Source: Marinobacter zhanjiangensis
Lineage (GTDB): Bacteria; Pseudomonadota; Gammaproteobacteria; Pseudomonadales; Oleiphilaceae
Direction: 5' to 3'
Assembly (NCBI RefSeq): GCF_014651935.1
Contig: NZ_BMXV01000002.1
Coordinates: forward strand, 372,001 to 436,000
Length of the DNA stretch: 64,000 nt
Shown here: positions 7,329 to 14,735 of the stretch, piece after piece
Layout of the letters: the number at the start of each line of letters is the position of its first letter
Numbering within the stretch: the stretch's first letter is position 1
Notes under the pieces: generated by a model
Told to the model about the DNA's origin: nothing
Databases searched by the model: none
The model's input: the letters and a program-made list of their open reading frames with translations, nothing else
Translations under genes and position numbers: made by a program

Positions 7329-9506
7329 GTGGCTGAGCACTATGAGTATTTCGTAACCTGTCCCCGGGGGATCGACGGTCTCCTGCAGGATGAACTGGAG
7401 TCTTTTGGCCTGAAGCCCCTGAAGACAGCGCCCGCCGGCGTGTGGGTGCAGGGCGGCCTGGCAGAGGGCTATCGCGCCTGTCTGTGGTCGCGCCTGGCGA
7501 ACCGGGTGCTTTTGCACCTGGCAACCGTGGATGCGCGCTCCAACGAAGCCCTGTATCAGGGCGTCTACGATATTCCCTGGGAAGATCATCTGAAAGTGGA
7601 CGGCAAGTTCCGGGTGATGTTCGCCGGCACCAATGAACTGATCCGCAATACCCAGTATGGCGGCCAGAAAGTGAAGGACGCCGTGGTCGACCGGTTGCGG
7701 GGCAAGGGCACCGTCCGCCCCAGCGTGGATTCGAAGGACCCGGATATCACCCTGTCAGCACGCCTGCATCGGGGGCAGATGGAGCTGGCCATCGACCTGA
7801 GCGGCGACAGTCTTCACATGCGGGGCTACCGGACCGAGAAGGGTATTGCCCCAGTGCGCGAGAACCTGGCGTCGGCGCTGCTGTTGCGGTCCGGATGGCC
7901 GAAGATCGCGGATAATGGCGGTGATTTTATCGACCCCATGTGTGGCTCAGGCACGCTGGTGATCGAAGCCGCCCTGATGGCCCTGGACCAGGCGCCTGGC
8001 CGGTTACGCCCGCGATTTGGCTTCGAGCGCTGGCTGGGGCACCAGCCGGAGCTCTGGCTGGAACTGCGTCAAGAGGCGGAACGCCGGGCCTGGGAAGGCA
8101 AGCAGGGCCGGCTTCCCCGCTTTACCGGTTATGACCAGGACAGTCGGGTGATCGCTACCGCCTGGCGCAACATCGCCCGCGCCGGGCTGGAGGGGCTGGT
8201 GCATGTAGAAGCGCGACCGGTGGAGGATTTCCACCGTGACAACGAGTGGGGCAACGAAGGGCTGGTGCTGGTCAATCCGCCCTACGGTGAGCGCCTGAGC
8301 GACCGCAAGGAACTGGGTGTGCTCTACCAGCAACTGGGGGAGCGTGTCCGTGAACATCTGCCTGGCTGGCGCCTGGGGGTATTTACCGGCGTGCCGGAAC
8401 TGGGCCACGCCATCGGCCTGCGCAGTCACCGCCAGTACCGTCTCTTCAACGGCAAGCTGCCGGCCCAGCTGTTGTTGTTTGAGATCAATGACGACAATAC
8501 GGTACGACCCAGGGATGTGACGCCTCCGGGAGAGGTTCGGGCGAAGATCAGCCACCCGGAGCGGGCGCAGATGCTGGAGAACCGGCTGAAAAAGAACCTG
8601 AAAACCCTGGGCCAATGGGCCCGCAAGCAGAACATCCAGTGTTACCGGCTTTATGATGCGGACATGCCGGAGTTTGCCCTGGCCATCGATGTCTATGGCG
8701 ACCATGTGCACGTGCAGGAGTATGCGGCGCCGAAATCCATCGATGAGAAGAGTGCGCAGGAGCGTCTGTCGGAGGCCATGGCGGTCATTCCGGAGGTGCT
8801 GGGTGTGCCGGTGGACCGGGTGATCTGCAAACAGCGTCAGCGCCAGACTGGCACCCGCCAGTACGAGAAGCAGGATGCCAGTGGCGAGTTCATGGAGGTG
8901 GATGAGCTGGGCAGCCGCCTGAAGGTGAACCTGCGGGACTATCTGGACACCGGCCTGTTTCTGGACCACCGCCCGGTTCGTCGCTGGATTCGCGACCATG
9001 CCCGCAACAAGCGCTTCCTGAACCTGTTCTGCTATACCGGCGCGGCCACGGTGCAGGCAGTAGCCGGGGGCGCCAGCCGTTCGCTGAGCCTGGACATGTC
9101 CAACACTTACGTGGAATGGGCCCGGGACAATCTGGCGCTGAACGGCGCTGATCCGGACAGGCACCGTGTAGAGCCGGCCGATTGCGTGAAGTGGCTGGCG
9201 GACAAACCGTCGGCGGACCAGCGTTTCGATCTGATTTTCATGGACCCGCCAACGTTTTCCAACTCGGCGCGGATGCGGGGCGTGCTGGATGTCCAGCGGG
9301 ACCACGGCATGCTGATCCGTCAGGCGATGGCGAGGCTGACCGGTGACGGCTTGCTGATTTTTTCCACCAATTTCCGTCGTTTCAAGCTGGATGAGGATCT
9401 GGGCGAGCTCTATGAGCTGGAGGACGTCACGGCGTCAACGCTGGACCGGGATTTTCAGCGTAACAGCCGGATACACCAGTGCTGGCATATCCAGCACAAG
9501 GCCTGA
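7329..9506 (+). CDS. rlmL: Bifunctional 23S rRNA m2G2445/m7G2069 methyltransferase
   Basis: Fused rRNA methyltransferase (RlmKL, 725 aa) that modifies 23S rRNA G2445 (N2) and G2069 (N7) during large-subunit assembly. The N-terminal half has a THUMP domain followed by an RlmL-type methyltransferase, with SAM-binding FIDPMCGSGTLVIEAAL and the NPPY catalytic motif in LVNPPYGERL. The C-terminal half is an RlmK-type Rossmann methyltransferase with RFLNLFCYTGAATVQA and DLIFMDPPTFSNS. The start is GTG at 7329, backed by GGAGGT 5 bp upstream; the next residues (AEHYEYFVTCPRGIDGLL) match family N-termini. It converges on the next gene with 6 bp between stops. Confidence 0.96.
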   Translation: MAEHYEYFVTCPRGIDGLLQDELESFGLKPLKTAPAGVWVQGGLAEGYRACLWSRLANRVLLHLATVDARSNEALYQGVYDIPWEDHLKVDGKFRVMFAGTNELIRNTQYGGQKVKDAVVDRLRGKGTVRPSVDSKDPDITLSARLHRGQMELAIDLSGDSLHMRGYRTEKGIAPVRENLASALLLRSGWPKIADNGGDFIDPMCGSGTLVIEAALMALDQAPGRLRPRFGFERWLGHQPELWLELRQEAERRAWEGKQGRLPRFTGYDQDSRVIATAWRNIARAGLEGLVHVEARPVEDFHRDNEWGNEGLVLVNPPYGERLSDRKELGVLYQQLGERVREHLPGWRLGVFTGVPELGHAIGLRSHRQYRLFNGKLPAQLLLFEINDDNTVRPRDVTPPGEVRAKISHPERAQMLENRLKKNLKTLGQWARKQNIQCYRLYDADMPEFALAIDVYGDHVHVQEYAAPKSIDEKSAQERLSEAMAVIPEVLGVPVDRVICKQRQRQTGTRQYEKQDASGEFMEVDELGSRLKVNLRDYLDTGLFLDHRPVRRWIRDHARNKRFLNLFCYTGAATVQAVAGGASRSLSLDMSNTYVEWARDNLALNGADPDRHRVEPADCVKWLADKPSADQRFDLIFMDPPTFSNSARMRGVLDVQRDHGMLIRQAMARLTGDGLLIFSTNFRRFKLDEDLGELYELEDVTASTLDRDFQRNSRIHQCWHIQHKA

Positions 9507-9512
9507 CCGGCT

Positions 9513-10055
9513 TTACCACTCTTCTTCGTCTATGCTGCCATCGCCGTCATTTTCGGGAGGGTGCTCCTGTGCCTCCACAAGCCCTTCCTGTTGCGCCAGC
9601 AGGAGCAGGGCGTAGACGCCGTTTTCCGGCAGCTGGGGTTCCAGGCTTTGTTCGAACATGAGGTCCCTGCGCTGGTCTTCCAGGGTTTCCCGGTCGATGC
9701 CGGGGATCAGTTCTTCCACGGGGGCCAGTTCAAAGGGCACGGGCATCTGGATGGCATCGAAGATGAGGTCGACGAGGGTTTCATCGGGATCGAGGCCGTC
9801 GGTGTAGACGGTCTTGTCGGGCAGGTCTTCGTGCAGCGCCCGCGCGAGTTCGATCAGCGGCACGCCCTGTTCCCGCAGATAGAGAAGCTCGTCATCGGCC
9901 AGTTCGGCGTCCTGGGGTAGCCAGCTTTCGTCCGGTTCAATCACCACGGTTTTCATGCGGCCATCTTCGAGGCTCCAGGCGATAGCCGTGGGGAAGAACA
10001 GCTCGTCGTTCTGGAAGAACTCGATATCGAGAAAGTTGGGGATGCCCTGCGGCAT
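9513..10055 (-). CDS. Uncharacterised protein resembling a degenerate DEDD exonuclease fold
   Basis: Acidic protein of 180 aa that I do not recognise by name. The N-terminus (FLDIEFF ... PTAIAWSLEDGR) resembles the first strand and DxE motif of DnaQ-like DEDD nucleases, and the middle (ALHEDLPDKTVYTDGLDPDETLVDLIFDA) resembles their second motif. The expected C-terminal His/Tyr...Asp motif is not evident: GVYALLLLAQQEG stands where H-x4-D would be. It may therefore be inactive or a different RNase H-like protein. The C-terminal 20 residues are strongly acidic. TAGGAGA lies 4-5 bp before the ATG, so the start is well supported. It is monocistronic and convergent with rlmKL. Confidence 0.65.
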   Translation of the reverse strand: MPQGIPNFLDIEFFQNDELFFPTAIAWSLEDGRMKTVVIEPDESWLPQDAELADDELLYLREQGVPLIELARALHEDLPDKTVYTDGLDPDETLVDLIFDAIQMPVPFELAPVEELIPGIDRETLEDQRRDLMFEQSLEPQLPENGVYALLLLAQQEGLVEAQEHPPENDGDGSIDEEEW

Positions 10056-10675
10056 ACAGTCTCCTAAGTATTAAAAAATCAGCGACTCTGGACGAGAATT
10101 CTACACGAGAGTTGAAGTGGGGTATCGGTCGCCGTACTCGGATCGTCGAGCTCTATGACCGCCATGGAAGGCGGGAATGCCGATTTTGCAGGAGCAAAAA
10201 TCGGCCTTGGACGTACTTGCGGGGCGTGTCCGGGGAAAGGCTACCCAATAGCGGGCCGACAGGGAAGCATAGAGCGGAAGTTCCTTGGAAACCCACTCTA
10301 ACTCAAGACTGATGATTGGGTGCATTGGGCCTGGAGCCGGTATAATTTTCCGGGACACGCCGTGAATACCTCCGTGTAGGCTCTTCAAAAACCTTTACGG
10401 CTTATTGCTCCTGCGTCGCCGTAAAGGTCCAGGGCTGGCCATCCGTGGCCAGCCCGTGAAACGCTCTCGCGTTCCACCCCTGTTTTTGAAGGTCTCGAAA
10501 AATCGTCCCGCCACCTGCGCCCCCAGACTTTGTGATAACTCGAACATTGTCTGCCCCCTCAGGTCCTCTGACATTTTCGGGACTCGGGATACGCTAAAGC
10601 CCTCGGTAGAGAGGGCACCGGTTCTCGTGCGATACTTCGGCCAACTGAATTCCCGCTACGAGTCTTTAAGAACCT
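10056..10675. other. 620-bp hairpin-rich noncoding region
   Basis: No ORF here looks like a gene. The region is dense in inverted repeats: GCCGATTTTGC (10179-10189) with its near-perfect partner (10194-10205); GGCGTGTCC (10223-10231) with GGACACGCC (10353-10361), which could enclose the middle of the region; and the dispersed repeat at 10352-10494. The last 100 bp should contain the promoter of the M18 aminopeptidase gene; I could not define it. Confidence 0.6.
10352..10494 (+). repeat. Dispersed structured repeat, copy A (with insert)
   Basis: Begins with a 41-nt block (10352-10392, GGGACACGCCGTGAATAC ... CTTCAAAAAC) that matches the complement of 24818-24858 with two mismatches, and ends with a 17-nt block (10478-10494) identical to the complement of 24799-24815. 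The arms CTTCAAAAAC (10383-10392) and GTTTTTGAAG (10482-10491) pair perfectly. Unlike copy B, whose loop is 6 nt, the loop here is 89 nt and contains further hairpins: CCTTTACGGC/GCCGTAAAGG (10392-10401, 10418-10427) and GGGCTGGCC/GGCCAGCCC (10432-10440, 10447-10455). It looks like a family of palindromic intergenic elements. Confidence 0.75.
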
Positions 10676-11971
10676 ATGGAACACACCAGCTTCAACCAGA
10701 ATTTGCTCGACTTCCTCTCCACTTCGCCAACACCCTGGCATGCCACCCGGAACATGGCCAGAACACTGGACAAGGCCGGGTTTCAGGCGCTGGACGAGCG
10801 AGAAGAGTGGGATCTCAAGCAGGGGCAGGGCTACTACGTGATTCGTAATGGCTCATCCATTGTGGCCTTCCGTACCGGCAAACGCTCGCCCCTGGAGGCC
10901 GGCATTCGCATGGCCGGGGCCCATACGGACAGCCCCTGCCTGAAGGTGAAGCCCAACCCCGAAATGCGCCGCAAGGGCTTTTATCAGGTAGGCGTGGAAG
11001 TCTACGGTGGGGTGCTGCTTAACCCCTGGTTCGACCGTGATCTGTCTCTGGCTGGTCGGGTCACGCTGCTGGACAAGCAGGGCCGGGTGCAGGACTGCCT
11101 GGTGGACTTCCGGCGGCCGGTTGCCTTTATCCCCAGTCTGGCTATTCACCTGGACCGGGAGGCCAACAGCAATCGCACCATCAATGCCCAGACGGATCTG
11201 CCACCGGTGCTGATGCAGGCGCCTGAGGATGACAAGACGGCTTTTACCGAGCTGCTGGAAGCACAGGTCAAACAGGAGCATCCGGAGCAGAAGATCGGCA
11301 AGATTCTGGGTTACGAGCTCAGTTTCTACGATGTTCAGCCGGCCAGCCTGTCAGGTCTGCGGGATGAGTTTATTACCTCCGCCCGGCTGGATAACCTGCT
11401 GAGCTGTCACATTGGCGTGCAGGCCCTGCTGGAAGCCTCAGGTGACGAGCCCGCGCTGCTGGTCTGTAACGATCACGAAGAAGTGGGCAGCATGTCGGCG
11501 GAAGGTGCTCAGGGGCCATTCCTGTCGTCGGTGCTCGATCGTTGGTGCGGGCCGGAGAATCGTAGCCGGGTGATTGCCCGGTCCATGATGATTTCAGCCG
11601 ACAACGCCCATGGGGTGCACCCGAATTACATCGACCGCCATGACGAGAACCATGGCCCGCTGTTGAACCAGGGCCCGGTGATCAAGGTAAACCACAACCA
11701 GCGCTACGCCACCAACAGCCGCTCGGCGGCACTGTATCGTCATATCAGCGACGAACTGGGTGTGCCTCACCAGACCTTTGTGGTGCGCAGCGACATGGGC
11801 TGTGGCAGCACGATCGGACCCATCACCGCTGGTAATCTGGGTGTGACCACCCTCGATATTGGCGTGCCCCAGCTGGGTATGCACTCCATCCGTGAGCTGT
11901 GCGGCACCCGGGACGGCTATACGCTGTACCAGGTGCTCACGGCCTTTATGGGCTGGCCGGAGGTGAACTGA
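10676..11971 (+). CDS. apeB: M18 family aspartyl-type aminopeptidase
   Basis: Cytoplasmic dinuclear zinc aminopeptidase of the M18 family (431 aa), removing N-terminal residues, typically acidic, from peptides. Metal-site and catalytic motifs are all present: [13 protein letters not shown] near the N-terminus, [20 protein letters not shown] in the middle and [22 protein letters not shown] toward the end. The length fits bacterial members. The ATG opens directly into [22 protein letters not shown], a family-like N-terminus; no strong ribosome site is visible (AGTCTTTAAGAACC precedes). The gene stands alone downstream of the repeat-rich gap, so it likely has its own promoter. Confidence 0.92.
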   Translation: MEHTSFNQNLLDFLSTSPTPWHATRNMARTLDKAGFQALDEREEWDLKQGQGYYVIRNGSSIVAFRTGKRSPLEAGIRMAGAHTDSPCLKVKPNPEMRRKGFYQVGVEVYGGVLLNPWFDRDLSLAGRVTLLDKQGRVQDCLVDFRRPVAFIPSLAIHLDREANSNRTINAQTDLPPVLMQAPEDDKTAFTELLEAQVKQEHPEQKIGKILGYELSFYDVQPASLSGLRDEFITSARLDNLLSCHIGVQALLEASGDEPALLVCNDHEEVGSMSAEGAQGPFLSSVLDRWCGPENRSRVIARSMMISADNAHGVHPNYIDRHDENHGPLLNQGPVIKVNHNQRYATNSRSAALYRHISDELGVPHQTFVVRSDMGCGSTIGPITAGNLGVTTLDIGVPQLGMHSIRELCGTRDGYTLYQVLTAFMGWPEVN

Positions 11972-12031
11972 GTCCGGGCACCCTGCGATAGCCCCGGTTC
12001 TGCTATGGGCTGATAGCGGGTAGTCCGGACA

Positions 12032-12069
12032 TAAAAAAAGCCGCCAACCTTGTAAAAGGCGGCGGCTTT
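12032..12069 (-). terminator. Rho-independent terminator of tRNA-Asn
   Basis: Reading the minus strand, AAAGCCGCC pairs with GGCGGCTTT across a short loop and is followed by an uninterrupted T run (complement of 12033-12039). It lies 9 bp downstream of the tRNA CCA end, the expected place for the terminator of a single tRNA gene. Confidence 0.8.
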
Positions 12070-12077
12070 CCTGAATA

Positions 12078-12153
12078 TGGCTCCCCGAGCTGGGCTCGAA
12101 CCAGCGACAAACGGATTAACAGTCCGTTGCTCTACCAACTGAGCTATCGGGGA
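12078..12153 (-). tRNA. tRNA-Asn (anticodon GUU)
   Basis: A full 76-nt cloverleaf reads on the minus strand. The acceptor stem TCCCCGA/TCGGGGA pairs perfectly, with discriminator G and an encoded CCA at 12078-12080. The D arm carries AGCTCAGTTGGTAGAGC, the anticodon loop is CTGTTAA with GTT as anticodon, and the T arm is CTGG-TTCGAGC-CCAG. A promoter and a terminator flank it closely, so it is transcribed as a single gene, divergent from the YheT-like hydrolase. Confidence 0.97.
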
Positions 12154-12173
12154 TTGGCGTCGAGATGGCGCGC

Positions 12174-12202
12174 ATATTAAGGGCTTTGGGGGGTGGGGTC
12201 AA
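12174..12202 (-). promoter_or_regulatory. Sigma70 promoter of tRNA-Asn
   Basis: On the minus strand TTGACC (-35, complement of 12197-12202) and TAATAT (-10, complement of 12174-12179) are separated by exactly 17 bp. A GC-rich discriminator (GCGCGCC) follows, as is usual in growth-rate- and ppGpp-controlled stable RNA promoters. The tRNA begins 20 bp downstream of the -10. Confidence 0.85.
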
Positions 12203-12235
12203 GCCCCTGAAAACACAGGAATCGAAAAAGTATCC

Positions 12236-13246
12236 ATGTCTGAATCAGCGGTCTCTGACAGCGACGAAACGGCCTTCACTGAGCCATCACCGGTGGCTTC
12301 CTATCGGGCACCATTGTGGCTCAGAAGTGGTCACGCCCAGTCCATCTGGCCGAGCCTGTTTCGGCGGGTGGCGTTGCGTGATCCGTTGGTCGAGTCCATA
12401 CCGACACCGGACGATGATGAACTCTGGCTGGACTGGTATCGCCAGGGGTCCGACCGGCTGGTGGTGATTTCCCACGGGCTTGAGGGTCACAGCCGCAGGC
12501 CTTACGTACTGGGGCTGGCACGGGCGCTGTTGTCCGAGGGCTGGGATGTGCTGGCCTGGAATTTCCGCTCCTGTGGCGGGGTGATGAATCATCAGCCGCG
12601 CTTCTACCACAGTGGCGCCACAGGCGATCTCGGGGTTGTGGTGCGGCACGGCCTGGCTCAGGGCTACGGCGCCGTGGCCCTTGCCGGGTTCAGCATGGGC
12701 GGAAACCTGACCCTGCAGTACCTGGGTGAACAGGGCGAGCAAGTGGACAGCCGCATCGCCGGTGCGGTGACCTTCTCCGTGCCTTGTGACCTGGCCGGGG
12801 GGGCCGATGTGCTGGCCAGGCCCAGCCGTCGTCTGTATATGTCACGGTTCATTAATGACCTGAAGCCGAAAATGGCTGAAAAGGCGCAGCGTTTCCCGGA
12901 CCAGATCTCTATGGACGGGTATGACGATATTCGTAATTTCCACCAGTTCGACGAACGCTACACGGCACCCCTGCATGGTTTCGAGAGCGCCCGGGATTAC
13001 TGGTGCAGGGCGTCCTCGCTGTATCGCCTGAAACATATCCGGGTTCCGGCGCTGGTGGTTAACGCCGCCGACGATCCGTTTCTGTCGGCGGACTGCTTCC
13101 CCACCTCCCGCGAGGTGCTGGGCCCCTTTACCGCACTGGAGGTCCCCCGGCACGGCGGGCATGTCGGCTTCGTGCAGCATCATCGGGATGGCTGGTACTG
13201 GTCGGAGCAGCGAGCGGTGGATTTCCTGCGGCCGCTGGCTGACTGA
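12236..13246 (+). CDS. YheT-like alpha/beta hydrolase
   Basis: Predicted alpha/beta-hydrolase of the YheT/EMB8 family (336 aa), probable esterase of unknown substrate. The nucleophile elbow is GFSMGGNLTLQY, preceded by WNFRSCGGVMN, and the C-terminal ADDPFLSADCFP and RHGGHVGF supply the likely acid and histidine of the triad. The N-terminus (PLWLRSGHAQSIWPSL) is typical of the family, where a long conserved lead precedes the core. The ATG at 12236 is close after the tRNA promoter region and has only a weak GAATCGAAAAAG upstream. It converges on tesA. Confidence 0.9.
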   Translation: MSESAVSDSDETAFTEPSPVASYRAPLWLRSGHAQSIWPSLFRRVALRDPLVESIPTPDDDELWLDWYRQGSDRLVVISHGLEGHSRRPYVLGLARALLSEGWDVLAWNFRSCGGVMNHQPRFYHSGATGDLGVVVRHGLAQGYGAVALAGFSMGGNLTLQYLGEQGEQVDSRIAGAVTFSVPCDLAGGADVLARPSRRLYMSRFINDLKPKMAEKAQRFPDQISMDGYDDIRNFHQFDERYTAPLHGFESARDYWCRASSLYRLKHIRVPALVVNAADDPFLSADCFPTSREVLGPFTALEVPRHGGHVGFVQHHRDGWYWSEQRAVDFLRPLAD

Positions 13247-13270
13247 ATCCAACTTACCCGAAATTAACGG

Positions 13271-13948
13271 TTACCGGCTGGCTGCAGTGGTTTCTTCCAG
13301 CAGTGGTTCCAGGTGGGGCCACACATTATCCAGCAGCCGGGGCTGTGCTTCTCCGGTAGGATGGATGCCATCGTTCTGCATCAGGTTGTCACCGTTGTAG
13401 ATGCCGTCCAGGAAGAAGGGAACCAGGGCGGTGTCATACTGGTCGGACAGCTCCGGGTACATGTCAGCGAACAGACGGGTATAGCGGGGGCCGTAATTGG
13501 GCGGAATCTGCATGCCCACCAGTAACACCCGGGCACCGGCATTCTTGGATGCCTCGATCATGGCCGACAGGTTGTCGCGGATGACTGGCGGCTGGAAGCC
13601 CCGCAGACCATCGTTGCCTCCCAGCTCGATAATGACAATGTCCGGCTGGTGCTTGTCCAGCAGGTCCGGCAGACGGCGGACGCCGCCATCGGTGGTCTCG
13701 CCGCTGATACTTGCGTTGACCACCTGCCAGTTGTCACGGCCCTTTTCGTCCAGGCGTTTGCGGAGCAGGTTCACCCAGGCGGTGTCGGTTTCGACACCGT
13801 AAGCGGCGCTGAGGCTATCGCCCATCACCAGCAGGGTATTGGCGGTGGCGCCAGCGGGCAGGGCGACGGCCAGGATAGCTAATAGCCAGAAAACGAAAAC
13901 CGTTGATCTCTGGCCGGAAAATACCGTACCAATAGGCTTAGCGAACAT
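13271..13948 (-). CDS. tesA: Periplasmic SGNH/GDSL lipase-thioesterase TesA
   Basis: Secreted SGNH hydrolase (225 aa) with acyl-CoA thioesterase, arylesterase and lysophospholipase-type activity in the family. A signal peptide (hydrophobic 17-33, likely cut after AGATA) precedes the GDSL block with nucleophile Ser45 ([11 protein letters not shown]). The oxyanion Asn is in GGNDGLRG and the catalytic pair in DGIHPT. The minus-strand frame stays open far upstream, but the real start is the ATG at 13948: AAAGGA lies nearby and the signal peptide begins there. It is divergent from an ABC ATPase/permease pair, the same arrangement as tesA-ybbA-ybbP in Escherichia coli. Confidence 0.93.
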   Translation of the reverse strand: MFAKPIGTVFSGQRSTVFVFWLLAILAVALPAGATANTLLVMGDSLSAAYGVETDTAWVNLLRKRLDEKGRDNWQVVNASISGETTDGGVRRLPDLLDKHQPDIVIIELGGNDGLRGFQPPVIRDNLSAMIEASKNAGARVLLVGMQIPPNYGPRYTRLFADMYPELSDQYDTALVPFFLDGIYNGDNLMQNDGIHPTGEAQPRLLDNVWPHLEPLLEETTAASR

Positions 13949-14015
13949 TGAACGTCCTTTCTTCGGCAAATGCAGGGTAAGAGGGGCAAACACCAAAACA
14001 GTTCCCGGAGTACTC

Positions 14016-14735
14016 GTGACCGACCTTTCCAGCCGATACAGCCAGCCTTCCGAAGTCATCCTGACGGCAAGCAACCTGACCCAGCGTGTTGACCTGGGTA
14101 GAGATACGCTCACCATCCTGCAAGGGGTCACCCTTGAAATCAAGCGTGGTGAATCCGTGGCGATTGTCGGTCGCTCCGGCTCCGGCAAGACCACGCTGCT
14201 GGGTCTGCTGGCCGGCCTGGATACGCCTACAGAGGGCGAAGTGGTACTGGAAGGCAGGGCCATCAGCCGCCTCAGTGAGGATGACCGAGCGGCCATGCGG
14301 GCCCGCCGGGTCGGATTTGTGTTCCAGTCGTTCCAGCTTCTGCCGGCGCTGACGGCACTGGAGAATGTGATGCTGCCCCTGGAGCTGGCGGATTTTGACG
14401 ATCCCGCAGCCCGCGCCCGGGAACTGCTGGAACGGGTGGGTCTGGGTGACCGGCTGACGCACACGCCCCGCCAGTTGTCCGGCGGCGAACAGCAGCGGGT
14501 GGCCATTGCCCGGGCCTTTGCCTGCGAGCCGGTGATCCTGTTTGCCGACGAACCCACCGGCAACCTGGACAACCAGACCGGCCAGGAGATTCAGGACCTG
14601 CTGATGGCACTGAACCGGGAGCAGGGCACCACACTGGTCATGGTCAGCCATGACGAGACCCTGGCGGCCCGTTGTCAGCGCCGTCTGACCATTGAAGCCG
14701 GGCATCTGGATACCGGGCAGGAGGTGTCAGCCTGA
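14016..14735 (+). CDS. ybbA: ABC transporter ATP-binding protein, YbbA-like
   Basis: ATPase subunit (239 aa) of a LolD/MacB-type transporter for extracytoplasmic or envelope substrates. It has Walker [10 protein letters not shown], signature [14 protein letters not shown] and Walker [10 protein letters not shown], plus a Q-loop [10 protein letters not shown] chose the GTG at 14016 because CGGAG lies 5 bp upstream; the longer open frame from 13839 would run into the tesA promoter and coding region. Its stop overlaps the ATG of the permease by one base (TGATG), so the two are translationally coupled. Such ATPases work with FtsX-like permeases by mechanotransmission rather than by transporting through the membrane. 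Confidence 0.93.
   Translation: MTDLSSRYSQPSEVILTASNLTQRVDLGRDTLTILQGVTLEIKRGESVAIVGRSGSGKTTLLGLLAGLDTPTEGEVVLEGRAISRLSEDDRAAMRARRVGFVFQSFQLLPALTALENVMLPLELADFDDPAARARELLERVGLGDRLTHTPRQLSGGEQQRVAIARAFACEPVILFADEPTGNLDNQTGQEIQDLLMALNREQGTTLVMVSHDETLAARCQRRLTIEAGHLDTGQEVSA

Noticed and set aside
8004..9305. Minus-strand open frame of 433 codons opposite rlmKL
   Set aside because: Antisense of a conserved methyltransferase; composition is that of a shadow frame.
13949..14572. N-terminal extension of TesA into a 433-aa protein
   Set aside because: The extension runs across the divergent promoter and the antisense of the ABC ATPase; the signal peptide and ribosome site set the start at 13948.
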